Below are positions 1 through 11,701 of a DNA stretch of 64,000 nt, piece by piece. Every line of letters starts with the position of its first letter. Position 1 is the stretch's first letter. This DNA is from Rhizophagus irregularis (taxonomy: Eukaryota; Glomeromycota; Glomeromycetes; Glomerales; Glomeraceae). The position numbers were made by a program, and so were the translations under genes. The stretch spans positions 2,594,501 through 2,658,500 of the forward strand of contig NC_089444.1 of the NCBI RefSeq assembly GCF_026210795.1, given 5' to 3'. Below the pieces are notes generated by a model. It did not search any database and was not told where the DNA came from. It saw nothing but the letters and a program-made list of their open reading frames with translations.

Positions 1-1969
1 ATCTTCGTACAATGAAGAAAAGTCGTCAAAAACTTGCATCTCGCGTTTTATTTTATCCTATTTTTGTGATTTTTTAAAAAACTGATTATTACAAATGTCG
101 CTGCATGAAAATAATAATCTTTTTGATTCACTTTTTGAAAACTTTACAGAAGGTTCAGAGGAGTCAGATAATTATGTAGACAGTGATAATGTAAGCAATG
201 ACTATGAGTTTTTAGATCCTTGTATTGATTTGAAAGAATGTAATGTAAGTTTTTTACATAAAATATTTATAGATAATGATGAAATTAGTAGTTCTGACTC
301 AGATAATTATGATTGATCTTGAAAGTGAAGGTGAAAGTGAAAATGAGAGTCAGAATGACATTTATAATAATAGTGCTGAATTTATGAAATTATAAATAAT
401 ATAGAACAAAAAGAGTTAACGGCATGTGTAATAGTTGATTTTTTTGATGGAAAATTTCAACGATGTGGAAATAAAGAAGGAAATATAAGACAATTGCGTA
501 ATCTTATTGGGACATGGCAAGTGGATCGAGATGTTATTAGAGAAGTAGATGGCAATTACAAAAATTGGTGTTTGTGATTTACATTTTCAATTTGACAATA
601 AATACCTACATAATTCAAAAGAAAAACAATTAAAAAAGTTTGAGATGGGAATGATTCAATGGCGTAGAAGTATTTCTTGTAATAAGTATGTAACATTTTT
701 TTCATGAGGTATAGGATGTACTCAACATTCTTGGCGTCTAAATGAACATAGTATTCAAGTACATGTATAGGACAATATAGTTGTAAAGCATTAAAAGTAT
801 GCCATCCCTTATGTGTTCAAGCATTTGATAATATAAATATTAATCAAAAATCTCTTTGTTACTCATGTTATGAAGAATTTGGAGGACATATTTATCAACG
901 TCCAGGAAGGGGAAAAAGGAAATACTTGTGAACAATTACATTAAGAAGATACTGGCAAAGGGCTTGAATTTTTGGGTAATTGGTTAATTCATTTTTCACA
1001 AACTCAAAATAAAGAAATAAAAAATGAGGCATTAATAGCGTTAGTTAATGCTCTTATTCCTTTTACATCTTTTCCAATTTCTAATAAACAAGCTTTAGCT
1101 AAATCAATTTCAAGTGATATAAATCAAATACACAGTGAAATTCGATAAACTGGATCTATCAGTTCCACTAAAAATATCCGGTTTATCAGGATATCCGGTA
1201 TAGCGAATATATTAAAAATCTATTATACTGAATTTTTTTAAAAAATTCATGCTAATAAAATTAATATACATTATATTTTAATTTTTTATCTTAGTTTTAA
1301 GTCATAGAGGTCATGAAAATGAATATAAAATATTTTAATTGAATATAAAAGTAATATATAACTTCGGCCAGAATTAAGATTTTTATAATTCTGGCCAAAA
1401 TTAAGATTTACCGATCACGTTACTTAAATTTTATTGGTTAATGATCACGTGATCTGGTTTATCGAATCATTTTTACTATAGCTGGTTAGAAAATTGATCT
1501 GTTTTAGAAAAAAAAAAATAAAAAAAAAAATAAACTCTCTCCCCTTTCCGTTTTTTTTGTTAAAAAACCGCAGTAATATACCCTTTTTTTTCACAAACAC
1601 TTATAGTTTTTTCTAAGGAGCGAGGACCACTTGGTGGCCTCTACGGAAAGGTCTCCTTTTATTACCCTTGACCTGTGAGAGATATGGATACGGAAGATAT
1701 ACACCGTTCCACTTCAGTCTGTTCATAATAACCAGACTATTTTACCTTTACCTTTACCTTTTTTCTCAAATACGTTTGATAATATGTCCAACGCTCATGA
1801 AAATACTTTCCTTGTCTCTGTGAAAAAATTTCACGTGACAACAAAACGCTGAACCGGTTATAACAAGATTTACGAATTTAGACGCTCAAAAAGTTTCTTT
1901 TTTGAGCTTGCTGATCCTTTCTCGGACACCAATAATCTTCATTTATTTTTACACACCAATGATTATCAC

Positions 1970-3130
1970 ATGGATTCTACGCCTATTCGATACACATCCA
2001 CGAGCTATTTGCCTAACACAAAATATCAAATTAGTAAAATGCTCACACACTTTTTTACCTTACAAAAAGTTTTACCCCGACGTATTCAACAAAAGTATTT
2101 TGATTTGATTTGCCAGAAATTACTGGAACGAATTGACTTTATCAAGTCACGTGCTTCTAAAAGAACTTTGAAGAACACCATTACAAAAACTTTCTTCTCG
2201 TTTTCTTATAAGTGCTACCGCTTCCACTTTGGTATTTACATTCCTTGTGAACATGCTTACACACCTGGTTCATTTAATCTTTCCACCAGGTGTTATAGCC
2301 CAAGCCCTTTCGTCATGTCTTTAAATAGACGTGCTTGTGGTACTCATCAATCTGAATTTTTGAGAACAGAAATCAATCACCATTTAAAACCTGTGCCTGA
2401 TTCGGACCCAGGATTTATAAATTCAAAATCTTCACACGCAAATCATGTATACGACCTCTGGCAACATCGATGGAATAATAATATTTTTTCCAATCGTCTT
2501 GGTATTCGATACAATGTACGCTTTGCAGCCAACAGTAGTAATTTCATATGCAAACACCCAGGTGCTTACATTTATAGGAAACACCTTTCGGATTTCAAAC
2601 TTAACCTCAGCAGTAACCCTACAACAAAACGTAAACAGGAAACCCGCTTTAAGAGACATTGTACACGGGTGTTCAAAAATATTAACCCTATATCCCGCAC
2701 TATGAAAGAGGATAAACTTGCAGCAGGGAGACGTTTTCGCTTCCTGTTTCATGAAGCTCAACACATTTATTCACCTATTCACCATCTGAAATTCAAGCGT
2801 TTTTCAACGGAGAAATTATTACCTGATCCCGATGACTATACATTTAAGATACCTTACCACACGCTGGAGAATTCCAGTATTACGCCTATAGCTCGATCAC
2901 AACCTTCAACCTCATATAGGCCTTCTGGTGCCAACACAATCCTCCATTATTTGAACGCCAAAGAAACCGCGGCTCTCGGTGGTCTTCTAGAACTACTTAA
3001 ACGCACTCCTATCTACTACGATTATAATCCCGTAAACCCGTCAAAAGTGGACAGTAGTTATTTTTTACAATACAACCCTGATCAACCCAATTTACCCCAA
3101 CTATCAATATACGTCAATCTAATGCTCTAG
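1970..3130 (+). CDS. Uncharacterised 386-aa ORF inside the TA-flanked element
   Basis: A 386-codon ORF that begins about 0.8 kb inside the left end of the element. The product is basic and rich in Tyr, His, Ser, Thr and Pro, with several Cys/His pairs (CYRFHFG near residue 73, CEHAY near 84). I see no DDE/D triad, helix-turn-helix or zinc-finger signature, and I do not recognise the family. Codon use is richer in C and G than the surrounding genes, consistent with a separate origin. The frame just downstream (about 3112-3297) stays open and continues, past one TAG, into the 3307-3567 ORF. The original protein may therefore have been longer (about 530 residues), broken by one frameshift near 3105 and one stop at 3297. 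Whether it is expressed is unknown. Confidence 0.5.
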   Translation: MDSTPIRYTSTSYLPNTKYQISKMLTHFFTLQKVLPRRIQQKYFDLICQKLLERIDFIKSRASKRTLKNTITKTFFSFSYKCYRFHFGIYIPCEHAYTPGSFNLSTRCYSPSPFVMSLNRRACGTHQSEFLRTEINHHLKPVPDSDPGFINSKSSHANHVYDLWQHRWNNNIFSNRLGIRYNVRFAANSSNFICKHPGAYIYRKHLSDFKLNLSSNPTTKRKQETRFKRHCTRVFKNINPISRTMKEDKLAAGRRFRFLFHEAQHIYSPIHHLKFKRFSTEKLLPDPDDYTFKIPYHTLENSSITPIARSQPSTSYRPSGANTILHYLNAKETAALGGLLELLKRTPIYYDYNPVNPSKVDSSYFLQYNPDQPNLPQLSIYVNLML

Positions 3131-3141
3131 ATTACGATTCA

Positions 3142-3567
3142 TCCGCCACTAACGCTATGGGTACTACTCTCAAACATTATTACCGTCGAGCAATGTCGAC
3201 TCGACAAATCACGGTCTGGACTAAAGACTATCACAAGTATATAAAACAACCTGTACCACCTCCAAAACCTTCCAAAAAGAAACAACATCACAAGTAGAAG
3301 AAATGGATGGAAAAGCATCAAGATTATGATGACTTTATGAGTAAACCGTACGCTCCGAGGCCTTTTTGCCCGCCTGATTACTATACAGACCTCTTTGGTT
3401 CTCCTTCATACACATCAGATGAAACTAAAACAGTGGAATACCGACCTAACAAGAGGGACACGTTGACTAATCCTTCTGCTTCGTCACAATCACACGACAG
3501 TAAAAGACCAAGACCAGCGAATAGTTACCTATCCGACTCCCTATTTACTAGTCTTAATACTAATTAA
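3142..3567 (+). pseudogene. Probable C-terminal continuation of the element's ORF, broken by a TAG
   Basis: An open stretch from about 3112 (first ATG at 3154) encodes a Lys/Arg/Tyr-rich segment ending in KKKQHHK and a TAG at 3297-3299. The same frame then continues through 3307-3567 (86 codons from its own ATG; Pro/Asp/Ser-rich, ending LFTSLNTN). Both parts are in one frame, offset by one from the 386-codon ORF upstream. This fits one longer coding region that has acquired a frameshift and a stop. No known domain was recognised. Confidence 0.4.
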
Positions 3568-3589
3568 ATTAGTTTCTTTTTCTATATAT

Positions 3590-4020
3590 GTATATTTTTC
3601 ATGTAATGAGTCTTTTAACATTTTTTCCTACTTTATACTTTACATTCCACATTTTGGCGTCTAACTTACCCCCATGTCATCATGTATGTCTGTAAACATA
3701 TTAAACAATTTAGAATAGTGTGAACCACTCCACTTATGACAGTATTGACAAGTGGCAGCCTTAGGGCTGAAAGCAAAATACGGATTTTATTAATTTTTCT
3801 TGTTTATTTTTCTTGGGATTTTGGTAAGATTGTTTTTTAGTTCTTCCTTTTCTTTTGATCGAACCTTCTGAACTCCCGGTTATGCCTGTTTGTTCGGTTG
3901 AATAATGGGCAAGATGACCCCTTCGGGCTTCTCCCGAGAGGTTGGGTATAACACTAGCTTAGAATTTATTGTTCTTTTAGATCATGTTTATTCCTATTTA
4001 GCGTTCGACCCCAGTCGAGT
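3590..4020. other. Non-coding right arm of the TA-flanked element
   Basis: No gene is visible. It contains short G/C-rich hairpin-forming stretches around 3755-3775 and 3895-3955 (for example CCCCTTCGGG near 3920), unlike the AT-rich surroundings. The role of these structures is unknown. Confidence 0.4.
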
Positions 4021-6599
4021 CTATATTTTAAAAATAAAATAAAATAAAATAAAAAATTGATCTGTTTTATCAAATATCGAGCTTTTACTAGTAAACTCTG
4101 GTATATCGAAACTATTTTAATATACGTGATTTGGTTCCAGCAAAAAAGTCTGGTTTAGCCCCAAATCTGGTTTATCGAAGATTCAGTTTATCGAATTTCA
4201 CTGTGTACCTAGTTTATTTACAATTAAAATGTTTTTTATTAAGTCTTCTAAGAAAATAAACAATCAAAATTTAAAAATTAATGATTATGAAGAATTTGGA
4301 TATGTAATTGGAAAAAAATTATGGGATTCAAGATCAGATATTAACAAAAAAAAATCTTCTTTAAGTTTACCACAAATTATTCAGGAGTATTATGATGCAT
4401 TTCCAAACTTTCTTACTTCATTTTTTTCGGGAATAACTAACAAATTGCAAGAAAAAAAAATGGAAATAAACAATCGTCAGCAAAGAAAATGTCAAAAACC
4501 CACTTTCTACTATAAATAATGAATGAACAATTAAAATTGTAACATTTATTACCTCAATGATAATGGGACTAGCTTTTTCTTCTTTTAAACTTTGGTTGCC
4601 TCAAGTTTTAGCAAGCTTATATCGCAAGCCACGATTACTAAGTTCACTTTATCAATTATTAATATGTCATGTGACATCTCATACAGATCGGCATGAAAGA
4701 AAACTTGCCAATATCCGAATGGAAAAAGCTAATCCAGCAAAATGTCTAATTCAAGAAAATAATATTTGGAATTTAGCAATTATTGACAACATTGATTTTA
4801 AAGAGAAAAGCTTTAAATTTGGAAATATTTATGACGTTACCCGATGAAGTTCTCATGCGATATTAAGAATGGCTTTCCAAGCGCAACTGCCAATAAATAG
4901 AACTGAGCCTGAGGTAGTAGTCGTATTAACAGCAGATACACCATTATTTGGTATGAATTCTAAAATAGACCAAATATTAATAACTTTTCAAGAAATATTC
5001 AAAGAACTATTACATATCAAAAATAATAATGGTGAACTGTCTTACAAAAAAGATTTTGATGCTGAGAGTATTAAAAATATTATACTTTCTAAATTAGGTT
5101 ATGGATGTTTAGGCCCATCTCCTAATATTGTTATCCTTGAACCTGGAATGAATTCAAACTCTGATGAAGAAATTTTACATGCTGCTGAAATGTATAAAAA
5201 AGACTTTAATTTGAAAGATTCTGATTTTCTTGATATTGTGGCTGATGAAGCAATATATCGTCAATTAATTAAAGGTAAAAAAAAAATGGCCTAAGCTAAG
5301 ACCTCATCTAGGTCAATGGCATACCTCAAAAGACTTTGCTCAGTACTTTTAGTTCTATTTTCAAGTTATGGATTATTAAGCTTAGCTTCACGTCTTGGTG
5401 TAAGATTTCTGGATAAATTTGAAATTGCAGTTGATTACCGTTTAACAGCTAGAATTCTGGATCTTTTATGGATTGCTGTAGGAATAGCAATTAATATTTA
5501 CATTACTTCAAAAAATATACCTTTTTCAGCAATCATGGATGGTAAAAATGATACTCACATTTGTCTTAAAGTTTGGTATCTTTATTATAAATGGGCAGGT
5601 ATCTGGAAAGCTCATAGAATGGGAATTCATATAGGAAATTTTAATATTCAAAGAGATTCTTTAGTACCTCTTTTTGCTAGTGCTGCTAAATCTAATTATA
5701 CAACTGCGATTGCTCACTTTCTTTCAAATATAGCTGCTCATCCACAATTAGAGGAAAATCTACATCACGTTGGCTCTTTTAAAATTCCACGTGAAAAAAA
5801 TGAAGAAAATGATCCTTTCTATACTTGTTTTGGATTTGATGAAGCGCTATAGACCTTTGGGGTTAAATATATTAAACAGAATATTACCGGGAATACAATT
5901 GATGAGAAAAATCTCAGAAATCAAATTAAAGCATGCCAGGATGAAAGAGAAAGGATTGATTTACTACTATATGAATACCTAGATACTAAGTTAATAACAC
6001 AGTATTGCATACTGAACAAACTAGTGAATCATGAAGGGAATCACTATAGAATCTTGTAGATGATTTGATAAATGTTTTTGGAATGTCTGATCCTTTATCC
6101 CATAATTTATTTAAGGAATATCCGCCAACAGAATTGCATCATCAAGGAGTTGAATGTCTGATTGCATGTTATGAGAAAGGATTAGAGCGAATTAAAGCAG
6201 TTTATCGACAAGAAGTTCTAGAAATAGAATGCGGAAATGCACGGGGTAGGAGGAAGACAGAAGTAGTCAGAACAAGGGTTAAAGATTCTAATCAAAAAAA
6301 AATCAAAAAATAAGACTGGAATTAAGTCATCCCAACAAGTAAGTGGATCAAGCAACCAGGCGGATAATTTAGAATCACCATACATACCTGAAAGCCAAAA
6401 TAATCCGATAAAAGTGCCAAAGAAAAAGCGTAGTAAACAAACAACTCCAGAAGAAGAAAAAATACTTGAAGAGTTGTTGGTTTATAAAGAAGAACTACCA
6501 GACTCGGCTATTAATGAGATTCTTAGTAGGATTGGAATAAAGCTAAAGTTAAAGCAGCATGGAGGTATCGTAAATCTAAAGTTAGTGAATAATATATAA

Positions 6600-8760
6600 G
6601 TACTAACATTATTTAGAATATTTTCTTTGATATTTTGTTAGTCTAGTGTTTTTATTGTTAAATAAATGTCATTTTACAAATTAATAAATAATACATAAAA
6701 AAATTTCAAAAATTGCAGTTTAAATAATTTCAATTATCGGTTAATTAAATAATAAAAAATAAACTCGTACAATTTTAGCAAAAATTAATAATCTAACCTT
6801 CTTTTAGCGAGTAAGCTTTTCGATCGTACATTAAAAACTACATATAATTGGTAATATAAGATCGTATTTTATTTTGATATAAACTTGCATCTGGGGGTTA
6901 AGTTCAAAAAAATAGGAAAAGTGTCTTATATAAACTGTTCATACAAGCGTTATATTACAAAGAAAGTATAAGAACGTATAGATTAAAACTCGAGAAACAA
7001 AGGTTTAAGGGTATGTTACTTGAAAAAATTTTATGTTGCAATAGTACTGAAATTCGCGTAATTTAACGTTACACATGACCGACGTGTGTTACTGTAATTT
7101 ATTTAATTCACTATAATAGAAAGAAATAGTTATGATGAATATGTTGAAATAAGTTATGGTAGGATGAAATTATAATTATAAATAAAAATTCTTTATTTCT
7201 AACCATTATTGGCCATATAAACTCGTTTCAACCCCTAAAATGATGAATTTTTAAGTTAATAACGGTATATGAACATTTAGAGTTATGCGTTTTTTAACAA
7301 CGAACTAGATCTATTTTTTTTTACATCTATTCGATAAATTATTGTTTAAAGTAAAAAAAGATATATTTACCTTTTAACACAAGTTTAGGAATAAGTAAAG
7401 TAGCAATAAAATTATTAAATAAAATTTTAATAGTCTTTTATGAATTTTTTAAAAAATATGTAGTGTTAAGAAAATCCATATGAATGTCAATTATGTAAAC
7501 ACACTTTTACAAAACTTTTTAAACCTTACTAGTTATATGAAAATGTCAAAATTATAATTGAATTAATTACAAGATAACTAAATTAGAAATGTTAAATTCT
7601 CAATTGAATGAATCTAATAAGCGTCATCAATAATAATAAAAATCATATCAAACTTTTTATTGATAACTTCACCAAAGTCATTTTCATAAACTTTTAAATC
7701 CTTCTTTCTGGCAAATATTATCTATTCATAGCAATGAATCAGAAGATACATTCAGATTCTTATAAAAATCCTATAAACTTGCAGTTTCAGAGTGTTTATT
7801 TTGCGTAAACTTAAATCTGTCACAGTAACGATCATTTAGCTTAGATACAAATATAAGCCAAAATCGTTGTTCTTGTATCTAAAATGGCATGTACTACTGA
7901 CAGAAATATAACTGAATCTATAAATTAAGAATGTAGTTTGCATATTTTAAAGTGTTTTATTACTTAAATTTGCTATTTTAATGTATTTCTCATTTATATT
8001 TTTAATAGCCATCAAATGAAGTTAATGATTTGAATATAGTAATTGTAACATTGCTTACTTTAGTTTCCTTTGCCATTTTTGCTATGATTTTTCCTAATCA
8101 ACCATATTACATTAGGCATAGTAAGTTTTATGAGATTGTGAATTTTCGGATAATATTGCTTAAGCATATCAAAAGCAATGACAAGTGCATAAATAGTATT
8201 TCATCTCTTATTAAAAAAATTGTATAATAAAAAAAGATATTCATAAATTTTATAAAATATAGCAATAAGCAACTAAAGAGTGTAAGCAAAAAATAAAGTT
8301 ACTTTTAGAGTCAACATATTTATTAACAAATGAACAATTTTAACTATTATTACAATCCAAATTTGTAATTCAATTGGATTGAATATTGATTTTAGATGGT
8401 GTATAGAATTCAATTAACCATTTTTTACGCGAATAGAAACTCTTACTATTTATAGTATTATTATAAATATTTCGGTATATTTAATACACACTTTAATAAT
8501 TTATTGTTTTACCAATAAATACTTTTGTTTTATAAAACAAAAAAAAATTGTTTGTAAATTATTCCACCGGTATAAAAAAAAGTATCATAGTATATGTTGT
8601 TATTATTTCAAATTATTTACAGTTTTACACGTTGGAGGTAAACAACATAACTGAATAATGGATAGATTATATATTTAAATATCTAGACTTTTAGTTAGAG
8701 GTTATAATAGTTATTAGAAATTTATTAGAAATTGAAAATTTGCGAATATTTCACAATCTA
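6600..8760. other. AT-rich stretch, no gene seen
   Basis: Only short spurious frames, poly-A/T runs and simple AT-rich sequence were seen. The small open frame at 8030-8227 has no supporting homology or splice context. Confidence 0.5.
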
Positions 8761-8831
8761 GCCTGCTTGGTTTAGTGGTATAATTCACGCCTGCCACACG
8801 TGAGACCCGAGTTCGATTCTCGGAGCATGCA
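8761..8831 (+). tRNA. tRNA-Gly (GCC)-like gene, possibly decaying
   Basis: The sequence has the eukaryotic tRNA-Gly layout: B-box GTTCGATTC at 8811-8819, an A-box-like TGGTTTAGTGG, and loop CTGCCAC with anticodon GCC. The T-stem (CCGAG/CTCGG) pairs perfectly. Two stems are imperfect: the third acceptor pair is C with T, and the anticodon-stem pair next to the loop is C with A. The second looks like a GCG to ACG (CpG-type) change from the usual CACGC/GCGTG stem. It could be a functional variant or an early pseudogene. No intron. Confidence 0.65.
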
Positions 8832-9356
8832 AAGAGGTATTGTTTGACTCTTTTATTTACATTTTGTACTTTAGCTAAGTTCATTAGGTACCATTAATGA
8901 TAATTTGCCAGCGAGCTATCAAATGTACGGCACGTAAATTAGACCTCCACATCGCAAATGGACTATTTTAAATAGATTAAATCAGTTATTGGAGAATTTC
9001 CGGCCAAAATATGAAAGCTTTGGGTTTATTCAAGATTCTTCGTTTTTATGCTCTTTTACGGAAAAATAGTATGCAGTTATTGCAGTACAAGTAAAAATAA
9101 TTGTTCATCAGATATTTACACTTTTTTCTTTTTTGTTCAAATTACAAACCAAGTTTTATTTGAAATATTAAAAATTATCTACCACTTAGTGTTTGAACAA
9201 AATTATGATAAATGAAATTATAAAGTCAATATACTATTTAAACATCTATAAGGTATTAATTATTACATTATATTAATTTCAAAATATATCTAAAAATAAT
9301 AAATTAATTAATTATTAGTATAATCATTATTTCAAATTTAATAATACTCATTGCTA

Positions 9357-11004
9357 TTATTTACCGTCAGGAATTTCTAATTCATCTTGCTCTTCTGGAT
9401 GAAGATTCGAGATATGATATAATGCGTCATCATCTACGTATGAAAAGTATGAAAAGAAAAATATAAATTATCATAATATTTTTTTTTCAAAAAAAAAAGT
9501 AAATTTATTAATAATCATACCTTCCATTGCATGAGGTAAATAATCAGAAAGATAAATTCTACTTTCACTTTTATTTATTTTAGAAACCGTTTTCTTCCTT
9601 GATTTAAATGATTGACGAATATTAATATTCTTAAAGAATTTTTTAATTGTATTTTTATTATTAATTTTGTCATTGGATATTTTTTCGAAACGTAAACTTT
9701 TCATTTCTTGCATTTCTTTTAAAAGTATATTAATATCAGGTCTTTTTAATGGATCAGTATTCCAACATCGTTCCATTAAATTTCTATATTCTAAGGGTGT
9801 GCCTGATAATATTTGTGGCCTCATCCCATTAACTATTTTCATCGCAAAATCATAATTATGTTCATAATTAATAAATGGTGGCTGAGAAGAAGAAATTTCC
9901 CACATAAGCATACCAATACTATAAATATCTGACGCAAAACTCTGTTTTTTTTCAGTAATAACCTCGGGTGCCACGTAAGAAAGATTTCCATATATACTCT
10001 TTAATGGTATTTCGGCTGGACCACAAAATCCTAGGTCGCTTATACACCAAATATTTTCAGATTTTAAATATAACATATTCCCTGAATGCAAATCTCTATG
10101 GATTGTATTTTCTTTATGAATTCTATAAAGCGCTATTATTATATCATAAATTATAACAATTCTTTCTTCCCATGTGAGCTTATCGTGATTCTCTTGTAAA
10201 TAACTTCTTAAATCCATGCTCATTGCGTACATTACAAGCATATATTTTTTGTCTTTGATATCTTTGATATCTTGCGTAAGGCCATAACACTTAACAATAT
10301 TTGACCATTTGTTGCTTATAGTTAAATGTGATTTTGCCTAACATCAAAATTATGTTATTACATATAAAAAACTTTACTAGTACTATAACATAATAAATAT
10401 TTAAAATGATTTACTGTACCTCATCAAACCAACTCCTATTAGCATTTTCAATATTTTCTAATGTTTTAAGAATTACTTTATGAGTTCCAAATCTTTTAAG
10501 TTTTCTTTTATTAGAATCCCATTCATTATAACTACCACCAATCCAATTCGCTGTATAAATTTCAGAACAACCACCTTCAGTTAATTTTTTTATATTTTTT
10601 AAATTATTATATGGAATCCATTCAATTATTTTATCCGGTGAAAGTGATTCTATTTGACAATTTTGAATTAAATTATCAATATTATCATTTCCAGATGTCC
10701 ATTCTGAAAATTTAGATTTTAAATTATTTCGAATACAAATTTCACAATATAATGTTGCTAAACATTCCTCTTGACAATTTTCACAAATTCTCCTTGTTCC
10801 TTCATTATAAACAATTTTATAATTATCATAATGTTGATTTATTATTTTGATTGCTTCTTTTTTTTCAGCTTTTGTAAGAGATTTATTATCGTTTATTATT
10901 TTTTTTGCCGATTCACATTGAATTATCGTATTATGAATATTAAAATTTAATATATCATTTGCTCGATCAACTGCGGAAATAATTGATTCTTGTCTAATAG
11001 GCAT
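9357..11004 (-). CDS. Divergent TKL-type protein kinase, three exons, 492 aa
   Basis: Predicted Ser/Thr-type kinase of the family expanded in AM fungi. Exons on the minus strand are 11004-10420, 10337-9521 and 9433-9357; introns have GT..AG ends and the joined frame is a whole number of codons. Residues 74-90 hold a Cys cluster (C74, C77, C81, C87, C90). The W-I-P-Y linker is at 129-132, a glycine-loop variant (TEGGCSEIY) at 142-150, the beta-3 lysine in VILK near 180, HRDLHSGN at 275-282, DLG in place of DFG at 296-298, and APE near 318. All key catalytic residues are present, so activity is plausible; DLG is a mild variant. A basic tail precedes the last exon, which encodes an acidic end DELEIPDGK. 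It is transcribed head to head with the sister kinase at 11702; about 700 bp separate the two starts. ATG 11004 is chosen because the N-terminal region aligns with the sister gene's start. Confidence 0.85.
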
Positions 11005-11701
11005 AATGGAACTTTCAATTCTTTTTTTTTTTCTTTTTTTTTTTTTTAAAAAAAAAAAAAAATTTTAGATTTTTCCTACGGAATAAATATGTTTGGTAAG
11101 CCCCGTACGTTACTAAAATAAGAATGATCGTCTAGTGACAAAACTTTAATTTATCATTTCTTTATTCGTTTCCTGTAAATTCATGCATGATTGACATAAA
11201 CATACAGCAGATTATTTCATTGTTCTCCTTATGTATAATATGTTGAAATTGATATTTTTTTTTCTTTATTGATGGAAACTTATCGGGATAGTTTATTATT
11301 AGATATTTAAAAGATACTATTACAAAATAAAATTAATTTTTGTTTCACGAATTATTGGCGTATAATAAATTAAATCGACCACTAATTTTTAACCACGTAA
11401 ATAAAAATTGAGTCACAGGATTCTGGTTATTTTTCTTCCGAGATTTAAAAACTTCCATAAATAAGCATCTTGATCTCCGCCTGGATTATTCCGAAAATTA
11501 TAATAACTTTGGCCAGAATTATATAAAAAATGTGTGCTTAATTTCGGAAGGATATTGTGGAATTAGAAAATCCGTTTCAGAATTTTGTGAAACGATTCTT
11601 TTTGTCGTTATTCTTTTTTTTTTTAATAAATTTTTGAATTTTTTTTTGATTTTCCTCAGTACTCACCCAAATTATCTAAAAGCTTTTTCTTTGTACCCTT
11701 C
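11005..11701. other. Shared divergent intergenic region between two kinase genes
   Basis: About 700 bp of AT-rich sequence between the two kinase starts. Both promoters must lie here. T/A homopolymer runs adjoin both ATGs (11010-11070 and 11610-11650). A copy of the interspersed GGCCAGAATT motif lies at about 11512-11521. Confidence 0.5.

Larger units (their letters stand above)
1131..4205. mobile_element. 3.08-kb TA-flanked DNA transposon with 22-bp perfect TIRs (pogo/Tc1-mariner-like ends)
   Basis: Positions 1131-1152 (starting CACAGTGAAATTCGATAAAC) are the exact reverse complement of 4184-4205. TA stands immediately outside both ends (1129-1130 and 4206-4207), as expected for a Tc1/mariner/pogo-type TA target duplication. 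Removing the element plus one TA restores an open frame in the host gene, which supports these boundaries. The start CAGTGAAATTCG recalls pogo-type ends. Inner flanks at both ends contain further GATAAAC-type repeats. The interior has a 386-codon ORF and a second coding stretch, neither recognised as a DDE transposase, so the element is either non-autonomous or uses an enzyme I do not recognise. Confidence 0.85.
95..6597 (+). pseudogene. Decayed gene of a repeated fungal family (Cys/His-rich N-terminus, DUF6589-like body), split by a transposon
   Basis: The reading begins at ATG 95 (acidic Ser/Asp/Asn-rich start). Around 420-900 there are Cys/His-rich segments, including C-D-L-H-F at about 575 and C-Y-S-C at about 860, which hint at a THAP-like or other zinc-binding start. 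Stops and frame changes interrupt 310-960. After the inserted element (1131-4205) the same gene resumes: removing the element and one TA joins 'NQI' to 'PSLF' in frame. Long open pieces follow at 4229-4519, 4557-4847, 4869-5294, 5316-5852, 6065-6313 and 6414-6599, each shifted against the next. The 5316-5852 part (WAGIWKAHRMG, AAKSNYTTA, CFGFDEAL) resembles multicopy genes I associate with Rhizophagus and, loosely, DUF6589 proteins. It ends with a basic tail near 6597. Function is unknown; it may itself derive from a transposable element. Confidence 0.6.

Noticed and set aside
2432-2764. 110-codon minus-strand frame inside the TA-flanked element
   Set aside because: It lies opposite the longer 386-codon frame and looks like its shadow; no motif supports it.
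8030-8227. 65-codon plus-strand frame with a hydrophobic start
   Set aside because: Short, AT-driven composition, no splice context or family resemblance.
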